In this document: piece by piece, positions 1-17,424 of the stretch
Position numbering within the stretch: the first letter of the stretch is position 1
Layout: each line of letters opens with the position of its first letter
Assembly (NCBI GenBank): GCA_021613335.1
Contig: JAJTWR010000329.1
Coordinates: 1,514,001 to 1,578,000 of the forward strand
Direction of reading: 5' to 3'
Length of the DNA: 64,000 nt
Source of the DNA: Whitmania pigra
Lineage: Eukaryota; Annelida; Clitellata; Hirudinida; Haemopidae
The notes under the pieces: generated by a model
What the model saw: only the letters and a program-made list of their open reading frames with translations
What the model was told of the DNA's origin: nothing
Database searches by the model: none
Translations under genes and position numbers: made by a program

Positions 1-3000
1 CTCCAAAGCCAGAAAATCAACGTAATGAACATTAGGATTTATCCTTCTGTCAATCTCTTGAACATTTTCACTACTTTGAAGATGTCCCAGGGAATCCAAC
101 TTAACATGAGGAGACATGAATGAGGGCTGAAGACATCTCAATACAATTTGATCTGCTAGGTCATCATCCATGTCATCGTCGTCATCTTCATCATCGTGTT
201 TTTCTCCCGCTTCATCGTCAGCATCGGCGTCATCGTCCTTCCTGCCCTCTTTGACGAACTCATGATCCATGTAATGTTCACCAGCATTGGCATCAAAACC
301 ATCATCATTATAATCCTGCAGTGCTTTCAATACATCAACCACATTGTCAACATTTCCATCAGCAACAACTTCATGTTTTTCAGGCTCAGGGACTTTTATC
401 TCCTTTTGAATAACAACAGTTCTCAATTCACACTCATCTTTTTCCACAGCTTCACCAACATCTTCGTTCGACGGAACATCATCAGTGATTTCCAAGTTAT
501 TTTTCATAAATGGCATGCTCAGAGTTTTCAGTGAAAGCTTCAACTTGATGATGTCCTGTTCTAGCTTCTGTTCTATTTCAGATATCTGCTCCGAATCTGG
601 AACGACTTTTTCTGACGAATTCTTGGCATCAGGCAAAACGATGCTGACTTCTTCTGTAACAATAAACCAAGAAAAGTTAATAAATGTAACATTGGAAAAT
701 AAAAGCTTTAAAAAATTGAAGATTAATTTACAGCAAATATATACAAATATGCAAGACAGAAAAGATTCCGAATCATTAATCCTCACCCATTTGAACGTCG
801 TTGCTAATGACGGGACTAATCGCGACGACCTCGCACTGGGGAACTCCGAGTCCGCCGGCAGGCCGTGCCAACCTCGGATCATTGGTCGCTGGACTTCCGA
901 CATCAGAGCGGTCGAAAGGGACAACAGCCTCCTCGACATTAATGGAATTAATTCCGTCCAAAACGTTCAAACTTCCTCTCAAAGCTAACAACTTCTTCAT
1001 TTGTCTGGGGTCGGATTTGTTTATAATTGGCGGTTGAAAGGTCTTGCCCACCTCCTCCATGATCTGCTTCAATGTTTTCTGGTAACCTGATGATGATGAC
1101 GATGATGATGCTTGTATGAGTTTAACTTAACAACATACATCAATTTAAGTCTAATGCTCGTACCAGATTTCGCAGCATATATGTTCGGACAGTTGGAAAC
1201 AAATATGGCGTGCACGTAATCAGGATCCTCGAGACCTGAAGGATAAATGTTAAAGAACTTAAACAACTGGAGATTTTTGAATTGCATGACCTATATTTTA
1301 AAATCTTACTTTAATTTAATCTTAATTTAAGAAAAAATATCGACGACATTGCCATAAATAAACAACAAAAGACGCAAGTTTAAAAATTCATCTGACCTAA
1401 TCTTTCTGCCTGTCGACAATTAGGAATGACAAGAAGTTTGACCGAATCCTCAACAGAATAAAGAAGGCTCTGCAATAATATCATATTTTACAAACATTGA
1501 TATGTATATATCCATTGCATTACTAAAATATCATACCTAACAAACACATTAATTCTTACATGTAACAAATATTCATTACACAGAAACAATCAAAAGATCA
1601 AAAATATCAACTGCATGCTCATGTAATTGATACGATCAAAAACGCCACATAAAGAGTGTCTTGGACAAATTATTCAGGGCTCATTACATGGCGAAGAATG
1701 ATCATCGGTTTGAAAGAAAACTTACGGAATCTTTATCTTGCAAGTATTTTTCAACCTTCACCAACTTAGAAGTCATGGTTTCAGTGCCCTTCAGTTTGAC
1801 GTAGGTGTAGTAGATGTTGTTCCAGATGGTCAACTCCTTCTTGTTTAACTGATCCAACTTATCGAGGAAGAAATGGGAAAATAGCTTGTCAGTCTGGAAC
1901 TCGCTGTTGAGTTTGATGTCCGCTCCCCTGAATTGCAGCGAAAGTTTATTCTCATATTCTAGAAAGTTTGTAGGAGCTCGAGCAACTCACAAATAGAACG
2001 GACAAGCAACGAAGTGATCGGAATACATGTTGACGGTGCAGATGATCCTGTTGTTTATCATCAACGAACCCGACCACAACGTGTACGGACGTGCCTGGTG
2101 GATTTCCAGCGTATGGTTTGGAGACATCGTGGTTAGTGCCTCCGGTATTTTCACTTCACTTTTTAAGGAAGTGGATAAAAATAAAATCAATAAATTTCAA
2201 ACAAAATCAATACAAAGAGAAACAAGAAACAAACCTGACATTAACTTGCGGATGGGTTGCAAGTACCCTAAGCAGGAAATTAAAAGTAATTGAAATCAAT
2301 CGATATATGTTCGACGCAGATCATTCATGCTTGACGACAAATGACAAAAAGTAGGAAGAATATGTTATAGTATGTATTAAGTGCTGACTATATTGATGTC
2401 GTTAGGACAAAAGCAATATCATTGTAACTGTATTATTGACCATAATAATAATAATTATTATTACGTGTCATTTCCTTTAGAAAATGTTTGTGGCCAGACA
2501 GGTGGAAGGTTAACATTCTTTCTGACGACTTTCGCTTTATAACATTTTGAAAAATCCAATTTCTTCGGAGTAAATTTGAAAGCAACCAAAGCAAATGGCA
2601 GGAGCTGTCTGGGCCTCTCGAGAACATCCATGTTGTTGTCGTACTCGTAAACGTAAACCTGTACAAAATGAAACCTCTGAGGCGATTCGAAATGAGCGAG
2701 TGCGACGAACTTACTTGAGATGACTCGAACTCGTCCGACTGCATCGAAGTTCTCGCAACGTGACAGTCGAAGCCGGGCGTCGGCTCTAGCGCGTCGCCGG
2801 TCTTGTTCTCCACCATGGTCTTCACTTTGCCCTTTTAAAACGCTCGTAACTTAAGTAACCGAGTGACGAAGTCTTGTTATTATAATGTAATGCCTATAAA
2901 ATTGCAGTCAAAAATAAAATTAAAAGTTGCCTTGATGAATTTGAATATGATGAGATGTCCAATTGTAATCCTGCACGACATCCACGGCGGCAGAATATCC

Positions 3001-3905
3001 GGATACTTGCACGCGTAGGCTCCTAAAACGAACCACGAAACCGTGAAGAATAACACAAAGTTTAGATACACGAGCGCATTAATTCACGGGCTACCTAAGT
3101 TTGGGTCACCCAAGGACTTCACGTCTGTGTTCCCAACATGGAGTCCTTCTCTACAGATTTTCTCTGCCTGTCGTAAATTATTGAACTGGATGCTTAAATA
3201 ATTTTCTACATGCAATCCTTTTTCCATTAAAAAAAAAATAAATAAGATATCACCTCCGATCTTGAATCCAAATGAATAAAAGCATAAGAGCACTTCAATT
3301 CTTTGTCATTGCACATTTCTTTCATTAGCTTTCTTTTTTCATTGAACTAAATCAAACGAGTTAATTAAATGATCACCATACAAAAAGAATCAACACAATA
3401 ATTCCAAAACACCAGCCTCAGTAAGTAAAAGTGGATTCTGTACAATATGAGGATTGTGAAAAGCAAAGCAGGCTAGACTGTCTTTATGCCTGAAACTTTG
3501 TTGAATGACCTCAAGTACATCGCTCTTGTATTCAATGCTATTTTGATCGATTGCAAGCAGGACATCTAAAATTTTGATTATACATTACAATTTTAGTCTT
3601 TTTTACTTAGAAATAGCGATAAAAATAAATCAAAAATAGAATCACGCCATGTCACATAACCATGATTTGACCTTTCTAAGCAATAGTTTGATAATATATA
3701 GCGAACTGCACATTAAGCCACTTCAAATTTCATTCTATTAAATTGCAAAAATTAGTGGGTATAGAGAAAAAATGAAATACGTAAAGTATGAGAGAACTTC
3801 TGATAAATCGAAATTTATTACCAAATTAAGTAGTTTAAACATACCAGATGCAGATGTCCTACGTTTTGGTATGATAAACTGCTTCAAATTATCGCACTCA
3901 TCCAT
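1..3905 (-). CDS. TASOR: TASOR-like protein (HUSH-complex pseudo-PARP family), 3' part missing at window edge
   Basis: The human family member TASOR is the scaffold of the HUSH silencing complex in the nucleus. Here about 13 coding exons run from an ATG at 3905 (starting MDECDNLKQFIIPKRR) leftward. Approximate exons are 3905-3845, 3565-3410, 3350-3253, 3175-3096, 3025-2930, 2834-2715, 2662-2478, 2268-2236, 2173-1991, 1954-1727, 1240-1165, 1078-787 and 653-1. Family-like stretches are SDVLEVIQQSFRHKDS and NPLLLTEAG, then NDKELKCSYAFIHLD, EGLHVGNTDVKSLGDP, YACKYPDILPPWMSCR, EPTPGFDCHVAR, VYVYEYDNNMDVLERPRQ and LPFALVAFKF. These match the order of the TASOR N-terminal pseudo-PARP (DUF3715) domain. 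Later exons carry SLMINNRIICTVNM and DPDYVHAIFVSNCP, resembling the following TASOR domain. The last visible exon is acidic and low-complexity, with a long Asp-rich run. The reading frame is open into the left edge, so the C-terminal half is not seen. I recognise the family from memory; the exon ends are approximate. Confidence 0.75.
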
Positions 3906-6659
3906 AAGTTGTTTGCATGAGTAAATAGCTTAGAAATTGTTGCACAAAAATGACAGAAGACGAAATTGTGTCTTTACCGAAAATAGTTCTTCGATAAATT
4001 AGACACAATATCCCGTCAACCAGTGCATTAAAGCAATGCCTAAACCCTAATACACACCTAGTAATATTTACATCTGTAATGCGCAGCTTTCGCAAACTAA
4101 GCTGTCAGCTTTGTAAGAGAAAAATGAACCGTGAATGAAAAAATAAAGCAAATTAGTTGAATGACTGAAAACCGTTTTTAAACTTAGGAAATAATGATGA
4201 TGATAAATTATAACAAGCTTTTAATAACTTGAAAAGTTTTTTTATAACTACAGATTTTATATAATTACATTTATGTATCTCTGAAGCTAAATAGAATGCG
4301 CTACCTACTACTTCAATATTGTTGGATTATGGTTTCTGTTACCATAATACTAAATGAGGCAATTTACAGCATTATCGTTATTTTCACGTCAAGAAAAATA
4401 TATTTTTTTATGAAAAGCCCTTAATTTTTCACTGTCAGATTTGCGCTACACATCGCTACTGCTATGCGAAGACAATTTAATCAGTTTCGATTGCGATACA
4501 GGGACGTCATTTTAGCTTTTTTCAAGGGGGCAAACCCTCGCACAACTTCAGAAGACGACCTATTTTTTCTTCTAGACAAAATTCAGGGAGGGGGCAAACC
4601 TTTGTAAAATATGAGGAGATGACATTTTTTTGTGTATAGTCTAAAATACGCACAAATTACGTCCCTATTGCGATAACTAAGGAGGAATAACTTCTTGTCT
4701 CTTCATACCGTTGTGGCAACCATTAACACTAGGCGGAAGGCAATTTTGTGCTTTTACTGGTTTAATTTAATGTTTGTTGCAATATAAAAGATAACTGATA
4801 AAGAACAACCCGCTAATATTTCAAAAGTGTAAAAAAGTTTAACTTTGGCGTGCTAAAAATGGAATTTACGTCAGTTATTGTAGTCATTCCTGCCCAAGCC
4901 ATGAAATGATGACCATTTTTGGCGTACCTAAAATTTGAATTTTTTTATCCTTCATGCGGCTTGATGCGATCTTGTAATTCTGAGATTTCTAATTTGACAA
5001 GTCTAGGAATAAAAAACAGATGCAACTTTATGAAACAGATTTAAAACCCAAACTTTTCCTTGAAGTGGCCAAAAGTATCTCCATAAGAGGGCACAGATTG
5101 CAAGCAAACAGTAGGTAGGCAGAAGGTGCCTTCCAGTTCTGAGCTTCTAAAATAAGCTGTGAGAGTAAATTTTGGTCCATCAAAATTTGGATACCTAACC
5201 AAAAAAGAGTGGTTTCTTATAGACACTAACTCATCTTAAACCACTACAAAATGTAAATGCTAAGTTAGTTTGAGAATCAACACTTAATCATGAAAGTGTG
5301 TCCATATTCCCAACAGAACTCCAAACATCATACACACAATTTCAATATGTTTGAAGTCGTCGAATATTAACTTCATCATGTTTAGCAATATTTAGAATAT
5401 TTCATGCTTTGTCAGTTCTTCAGCTCAAAGACAATTATGGACAAATATTTATGAGCAACAAGTATTTAATCAGAATTTTAAAGAAATGAAATTGCCAACA
5501 AATTATTTCTATGAATTAAAAAATATGCAAGCCACAAATATTATGGAATATGGTAAAAATCCAACAGCTGATGTAGACACGACCAAATAATAAATAGATA
5601 ACTGCACAATAAAAAGCAAAACCTGCAAAAAATTTAGCTCATCGAAGGTTTGACAAACCAGCAACGGAGAAGTGGCAAATTTCAAGTAACATTCAGATGA
5701 TTGCAAATATGACGACCATTTCATTGGAGGGGTTTACATTTAAAAAACTGAAATGTGAAACCACACCCGATATGAATTTGTTATTATTATTTGCAAACAT
5801 CCTCGTTCTTGGATATCATAAGATAAGTTAGAAAAATCAGGCTATAAAACAGAAAACTTGGATTTTTTGAACAAAGTTAATAGCATTTACGAGACATAAG
5901 ATTGGCAAATTTTCCATTTAATAGCAATAGACATATGCCAACTCAAAGATTACCAACTCAATTCATCAAAAACTTTAAACTTCAACGTTCCAAACCGTTC
6001 TCGAACATCTGCATCCAGTAATAGATGAAATTTTGTCACAATTTCAAAATGGCTAGATTTACAATTTGGACAAAATAAATCTATCTGGCATGGCAAAGAA
6101 CTTAAGACCTTTTTGTAAGTGCCTGACTTCCAAAATCTTCAAGAATCTCTGCATACAGAATTTTAAAATGATGATAACCCTTCGACAGAAGTGTTAAGTT
6201 GCGAAGTAACATCCTCAAACCGATTTCCACGTTCCGAACTCCAAGCTGTGGCACATGCAAACAAAATGATCTTTAAACTTGAGAGACTAGATGTAATCAT
6301 AAAAAGAACAAAACAATACCATTCTCAAAGAGACACGATGAAAATAGAACAGATTTGGCTCAGTGCACAAAAAGCATGATAAAAATGAAGAACATGATTT
6401 AATGATTAAATCGATTATAACAACCCATACAGAAACCATGCACCATGCATGCAGATTTACAAGGATCACACGAGAAAGTACACTGCATCGAAGAATTAAG
6501 ACAAGATTTGCACCTCCGTTTCGTTTAAAGTAGGCTGGATCCGAGACACACGACAACGTCGGCACGAAGAGAAAAGCGGGCGGTAAGACGTCGGATTGCC
6601 ACGTTGCGACAGGAAGAAACGCGATTTTAACGGATGCTATCGAACTATTCGCTACGAAC
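3906..6659. other. Intergenic region between TASOR-like and F-BAR adaptor genes
   Basis: About 2.75 kb of AT-rich DNA with only short unconvincing open frames. It contains one complete small inverted-repeat element (4499-4666). The right part presumably holds the 3' untranslated region of the leftward F-BAR gene that ends at 6660, and the left part the promoter of the leftward TASOR-like gene. I see no convincing additional coding exon. Confidence 0.5.
4499..4666. mobile_element. 168-bp MITE with 9-bp target-site duplication
   Basis: The left end reads CAGGGACGTCATTTT and the right end, reverse-complemented, AGGGACGTAATTTG, giving a short terminal inverted repeat around AGGGACGT. The 9 bases attgcgata flank both sides (4490-4498 and 4667-4675), a clean target-site duplication. 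The interior has G-rich tracts and no coding capacity, so it is non-autonomous. A 9-bp duplication fits Mutator-like elements, but the superfamily is an inference. A second, degraded copy lies at 18935-19030. Confidence 0.7.
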
Positions 6660-9600
6660 TCAGCTCAGGCTCTTTTTGTCGATTTCGACGTAACTCGTCG
6701 GAACGAATCCCTCCTCGAGATTATTCATCCTCCTCACTCTCATCCATCCGTCGCCTTGATCGTGCTCCATTATGTGAAACTCTTCACCTTCAAACATGGA
6801 AATGGAACCTTCGCTCGGAGCTGAAACGTGTGCGTAATTTAAAGTTAATTAAAGATAATCTTCCCTATAATTTAACAGCTTTATGCTTATTTTCTTAGCA
6901 ACTCTTTAAACCACAAAAATACTATATAATATCCTAATGATAACATCTTTCATAATCCATGTCAATATGAGCTTGAGCTAGCGCAACAGCAAATGTGTGG
7001 ATTGCAATAAAAGCAGAATGTAATTCAATACCATCAAATGGATAAAGGGCGACGCATTTTCCGATCGGTCGCATTTCACCGTCCAAGGTGTCGTCATCGT
7101 CTATGTCGTCGAAGCTGTCCTGGTCCGTTGTCGCAGACTGAGTTGAAATCCTGGCGACGTCGAAGTTACCGCAAGACACGCTTTCGTTCCTCGAAACGCC
7201 CACTTTATTATCTGACCTACAACATATCAAATTAAATCGACTAATTTTGAGTTTAAAAGAATAATAATGACTTTTGAACACTTCATGCATTTAAATGCTG
7301 CATACATCCTTCAAAAAGAAGACATTGACTGACTGTAGTCTGGCAGGCTTAAAATGAAAGACAGTGAACAGATGCTAACCGACTATTTCCATGAGAAGAT
7401 GATATTGGAGATCCCTGGAGACTGGTGCTGAATCTGTTTGTTTTGGGATCAACATTGATATTGTTCTCAGCTTCTCGAAGGTAGACCTGGATTGTTGAAG
7501 ATAATGCATAAAGTGTATATAATGGGGAAACGTGACATGATGTGTCATTAACTAATTACTGAAATATATTTCCAAAAACACAAAAACACCGGTAACACAG
7601 TATCGAATCACTGATCGCGTCACCACGAAGCTTAAACAGTTATCTCAAATTGTTCAAAATGATTCAAATAAAAACCTCAAATTTTTGAAGTTCAACCCTT
7701 AATTTGTCTAGTTTCTGTCCATTTTCGTCGAGTTGCTTTGAAAGCGACTGAGGATCCCCCAGTGCTGGGTTTTGTCTGTAGACGTCCTGCATCTTCAGCA
7801 TTCCATCCCTGACAGGCATAATAATTAATGTTTTGAACAATGAGCCACATCAGGACAACAAATCATGGTTACCCACCTCTCAGCAGTCTCTTTGGCCAGT
7901 GAATTTTTAATTACAGCAATTCGTTGATTTAGTTTTTTCTTTTGTTGATTAGGTGGTAAATGGCTGTAATCTTCCTTAATGTCATCAGACTGACAAACAA
8001 TCGATTAGGAATTTTAGTCTTCGAGAGGAAAGTATGTTAAGGTTTCAATTTATTAAAAAGGTTGAAGATCACGATCTAACGATAAGTTAAAGCTTGAAGA
8101 ATGTGTTAACAAATAACACAAGGAAAATAAGAGTAATCACTTGGCATCCAAAATCCATTTTTAAAAAGCAATGATTTGAACAAAAACCTAATATTTGCAA
8201 TGAAATGGTGTCAGGAAGTAAATAAAAGTACAAAATTATGTAATTTTGAATTTTTTTAAATAAAATTTTGGGCAAATCATTATTGCAATCTCTTAATCCA
8301 AGATCGGTTAATCTGAAAGTAAATACTCACCAGCATTCCTATAATCTGACAAGTTATAAAATGACCAGTGAATTTTACAAACAAATGACTTTATAAACTC
8401 TTCTACTATTTAAACAATTGACCAAATAAAGAAAAAATATTTCCTAAAGGCTTATTAATTGTTTGAGTTGTAAAGTAAATTAAAATGAAGATTTTCAAAA
8501 CCAAAGTATTGCCTCTAATTATTTGTTTAATTAGAACTCAATTATCAATGACAAAGTCATCATTCTTTACTTTCAAATAACGAGATTAAAAAGCACCTTT
8601 GATCCGGAAAAGATGTTGAGCAGACGAGTTTTTCTCTTGGCTTTCACCGATCCTCCAGAAAAAGAACTTCTGACAGAATCAAGTCTCTGGGAGCTGTGAT
8701 GGGGTACTGAAGAAGGAGTAGAATTATTGATTCTCTCGAGCAGGGGATTGCTAAGGTCTTCAAAAGGAATGTCCTCTGGGGGCAAGAATCCAGACTTAAA
8801 CTTTTCTATCACTGCCTGAGAATCCTGGTTTGAACATGTTTCAATTACCCTAAGCTTCTTGGCACTTAATAGATCATAAATAACTCCACGCATTAGACCT
8901 CAAACAATGCATCATCTAGATACATAAAATTGCACGCACATGAAAAATATTGATAATGATGATGACGACGATGATGATAATGCCTGTATATGCAGTCTTC
9001 TCATTGCATTTAGATTTAAAACATTAAATCAATTCAATTCGATTCGTTCATAAAATTCATTCCGATGGTCAGGTGCGTGATAAGAAATTTACTTCAGAAA
9101 ATGACACAGATTCAGCAGCTTTTATCATGCCAGATATGCAAGTGTTGATGATGGGTAAGACATCTTTCTCAATGTCTGCACAACTTTTTAACAGCTCCTG
9201 AATTTTTGCTATCCTCTTTTCCTCCATTTCTTGAAGTTGCTGCCAAAGAGCAAAGGCAACGTATACAAAAAACGCAAAATATCAATATTTAATATTTGCG
9301 TTCACCTCGAATATCAAAGTCATTCCAAAGTTGTAATGTTGAGCTTGGCATTCATTGGTCTTCTGGAGTTCGGAGGCATATTCTTTTTTGCAATCTTCAC
9401 TGTTTTGTTGCTTCTGAATCATAATGTTCTGTGCCTGAAATGTGTCAACATGAACTTTCAAAGACTTTCTTTGGTGACTTTTTGACATAAATTATGAACC
9501 TTTTCAACATCAGCCTTTGACATGTGCCTGTCAGCATCAGCTTTCCTAAACAATTCCTGGGCCTTCTCCGCCTCCCTGAATGATTTTTCGTACTGTTTTT

Positions 9601-12600
9601 TGCACTGTCGTAAGAAATATACCACGTGACTTAAGATACAAGACAATTAATGTTTACACAGCAGTTTAAGTAGAAAAATCATATGCATCAAAATAATTTG
9701 ATATAATAGCGCACATAAAAATCTGACACAAAGAGGAAGCCATTTATGACATCCAGAGAGGTGCCGATTGGATAAAAATGATAGCATTTTTTAGGCAATA
9801 ATTTATTGGATGCAATCATTCTTTTCAAGTCCCAGTAACATCGGCTAACACGATGGATAAATTGAACACGAATGTACAAGGCTTATAGACTTGCAGGAAA
9901 ATTAATGATACAAGCATGAAATGTTTAACAAAGGGAAGACTGGAACCACTGAGCAATTATCAGAAGACATCCAATTAAAGTTGAAAAATAAGAAATTATG
10001 ACAATTACAAAAGACTCAGCAGATGGTGAGTCGTCATCCGCAGACAACTCAAAAACTGACAAAGATGGGCTAAAAGAAAACAGAAGTTGCTAACATTTCT
10101 CTTTCTCATCCTTAATTCCTTATTAATTTAACATGAAGTGACTTATGTTTTGAAACATTCATCAATAAATCAATAAGACAATTAAGAATTGAACAAAAGT
10201 GTGAGCTTAAAAGTAACAAATAATAAACAGGCACTTACGAAAAACAAAGTTGTTAAAAGTCTGACATTGCAGTTATTTTATTAAAGATAATTAAAGTAAT
10301 TAGTTGTATAATTATTAAATCAAATAATCATAACTTTGTCTTGCCCTTAATAAGTCATCAACTCTTCAAGACAAGGCTTCCTTCCCACATTAATGCATAC
10401 TCTATAACTTCAAGACATGTACTCATATTCTTCAAGTTAAACTAACCATCGTGCGACCAAGCAGTTTTCAAACAATTTATAAAATGGCCACAAGGATGGA
10501 GGAGAAATACATTAGAATAATAATTACATTTAAATGGAACCTTCCTACCTTGTCTAATGACTGCATTTGAAGTTGTAGAGTAGCCTGTTGCTTTTGTCCT
10601 GCAGCCAAGTGCTACAAGTGTTGAGACCTCTTAATGAGAACTTTTGTGAAAGCAAAAAATAGCCCACCCGTAATTTTATAATTTAATACTCCCGGTCGGT
10701 CGCGACGGCAAAAAATGAGCAATTGCCGTTTCTTAGTCATTCCAAAAACTGCATAATGCAACACTAGTATAATAATAAATGGCTTTTTATAAGTCACACA
10801 AGTAATTAAAAAATAAAGGAAAAAATTTCAAATACTTTCTTCCTGTCCTGCTTGACTTGTTGGACCAAATTTTGAAGTTCCTTGACTACCGTGTTGTTGA
10901 GGTTGTCGGCGATCATTTCGTGTTGGCCTGCGATGTCGTGCACCTCAGTGATCATCGCCGTGAAGCCCTTCACGCTCGTCCATCTGAGACAATCGAAATG
11001 ATTTCAATCAAATCAAATCTTCGCTGGGAAGCCGAATAATGATGCTCCAACGACGTAAATGCGGAACGAGTCGATCGACGATGCAATCATTCTAAACGAG
11101 ATATTCAATTGGATGCAATAATATTTCATTCTTGTATTTATAATGATAATTAATTTATAAGACAGCATATGTACAGTGTCAAAGGCTAGAAGATATTGAA
11201 GCTTATATGTTCGATTAAAATAATGCACTAGCATAATCTATTAATTTAAACTAAACTAATATCAGTTAATTCCATTAATCAATTTGCTACTTTTATGGTG
11301 AGGATAATTGGTTTGAAAATTCAATTCCAAGAAATTCAGAAACATTGTGCTTCAAAAGTTATTTTAAAATACAAATTCATCATTCCATGTTGTCTGCTCC
11401 AACCAAATAACAAAAAAAAAACAAATAAGAAATAAAACAAAAAACAACAGCAATCAATTCCTCTGGAAATAATTTTGTTTGTATTGGCTCAAAGATATGG
11501 ACATTGCATGAACAATTCTTTAGATAAAATCAGAATATTTATAAGCATGGAAAGAATTGTGTCTATAAGAATATTATGTATTTGTCCAGAACCATGGTAT
11601 TTCCTATCCTAATAAATGGAGGAGTGATGATGAACCTGAAAACCGGCTAATTGTGAAAGATGGTGAAAGACAGTCTATTAAAAGGAAATACACAGGTTAG
11701 TGCAAAGATAACCAATGAATGAACGTGTACTGAAACAAGATCAAAAAAAATCCATGACTAGATTTCTAAAACTGTTTAAAGCTCATCTCCGATCATTTTA
11801 AAAAATATTAAAACAATTTTTTGATCTACATCGATGGAATGACTTCATGATGTCCATCAAAAACAGAATAAAAACTACAAAGTACAACATACTCGGTGTC
11901 GTCATCTTTCTTCTTAGGCTGGTAATTCTTCACCAATTTTCTGAAACAAACAGCAACAGAAATTTAAGCACCTACCAAGAATGCCATCGCAATGACCAAT
12001 TAGATGGTTAAATAAATTTGCAAGTGCTATTCTCACTTTAATCTTGCGGCATATTCATTTTCAATTATGCATCTATCTTTTATAAACTGCGATATTCTTT
12101 CAGAAAATTCAATTCCTTTGAGCGTATGGGCTGCTATGCTGTCAAACTGATCCTGTAAATCATTACAAGTATTATTACCACAATTTCAAGAGAGTAAAAA
12201 TTCTAACAATTAAACCAAAATTGTAATCTAAAATGTAACTATTCTCATGATGTTTTCATCAAGTACTTTTACTTGACTGACTTTTCATGAATCAAAAATC
12301 TAAGCAAATAAGGTGAACTGACTTATAGCATTATATCGTTAATCATGAAGTTAACGAATAACATCTGAGTGTAAATTATGTTCTTATTAAGATTTAACCT
12401 ACAGCTACTAGTTCCTTTGGACTCACCCAATATTAAATTAAAATAGATTTATTTCAAAATTTAAATTTGGCAGATCACTGTAACTAAACACAATAATGCC
12501 AAGACTGATAACACATTGATAATGATTCTAAGCTTTGTTTCATCATTTTTATATATCAAATATTTTAAGAATCAATTCACTTTCTGATCAATATGAATCT

Positions 12601-12930
12601 ACTTCTAGACAAAAGACATAAATTATATCTGATTGCAAGCAATTGGATAATCACCAAATCTAGGTCTGTTTGACTTTTCAATACAGTCTATTTAGTAAAT
12701 CATGCATGACCCAATGCTGACTTTTTTCACATAGCTTGGGATTCCGAATAATTTAAGTAATGAAATTATCTCCATGCACACTACATGCAGAAACACGACA
12801 ATCGTGACTCCAAAAAGTAGATATTTCCGACATAAGTAACGTGAAATACGTAAATCGAAATTGCAGTAGCGATTTTTTTTAAATCGCAAAAGAATGAAAT
12901 ATTAACCCACAAATCCTTTCCCCAAGTCAT
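6660..12930 (-). CDS. FNBP1L: F-BAR/HR1/SH3 adaptor of the CIP4/Toca-1/FBP17 family
   Basis: Proteins of this family bend the plasma membrane through the F-BAR domain, bind Cdc42 through HR1, and recruit N-WASP/dynamin through SH3 in endocytosis and actin assembly. The first coding exon (12930-12907) gives MTWGKDLW, matching the family start MSWGTELW. It is followed by [16 protein letters not shown] (12152-12037), [10 protein letters not shown] (about 11942-11890), [20 protein letters not shown] (about 10984-10837), a short exon near 10615-10546, [17 protein letters not shown] (about 9606-9500), a coiled exon (9435-9305) and [20 protein letters not shown] (about 9232-9094). Next are [19 protein letters not shown] (about 8826-8597), the HR1 exons [14 protein letters not shown] (7990-7880) and [19 protein letters not shown] (7807-7676), a linker exon (7485-7380), and the two SH3 exons: [12 protein letters not shown] (about 7215-7037) and [12 protein letters not shown] to [12 protein letters not shown] (about 6822-6660). 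All three domains are present in family order and the protein looks intact. Whether it is orthologous to FNBP1, FNBP1L or TRIP10 cannot be decided here; invertebrates usually have one. Confidence 0.92.
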
Positions 12931-13184
12931 TGCTCAGCGACTGAGTTAGTATACCAAATCGAAAAAAAAACAAATAGTGCAACCAAAAGGCGCAGCATTA
13001 ACACCAGTGGAAAGTGATTGAAAGTGAGTGCCGTAAAAAAGTTAAATTCCTTTTAGATTAATTTGATTTTTTAATTTTGGGTTAACACGAACATTCCAGC
13101 TCATTATCTTTTTCAGATTTAATGGACCACGTCACAATCTATTATTTTATACAATTTGTTTATCACACCAAATTAAAAATCAAG
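12931..13184. promoter_or_regulatory. Short divergent (putative bidirectional) promoter region
   Basis: Only 254 bases separate the start codon of the leftward F-BAR adaptor (12930) from that of the rightward p97-like ATPase (13185). Any proximal promoter elements for both must lie here or in 5' untranslated exons. I see no definite TATA box or other motif I can assign. The evidence is the spacing alone. Confidence 0.4.
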
Positions 13185-17289
<4,105 letters not shown>

Positions 17290-17424
17290 TAAAGAACACA
17301 ACTTCGAGTAACGAGAGATTAATTTAATTGAATAACTTATGCTTTAAAATACCAAACCAATATCAAAACTAGAAATCTAATGCATTAACCTACATAAGCA
17401 ACAATAAATCGATATTTGTTTAAT

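Noticed and set aside
5041..5724. Short minus-strand open frames right of the TASOR-like gene
   Set aside because: No recognisable domain and no consistent splice-site chain; more likely 3' untranslated or intergenic sequence of the F-BAR gene.
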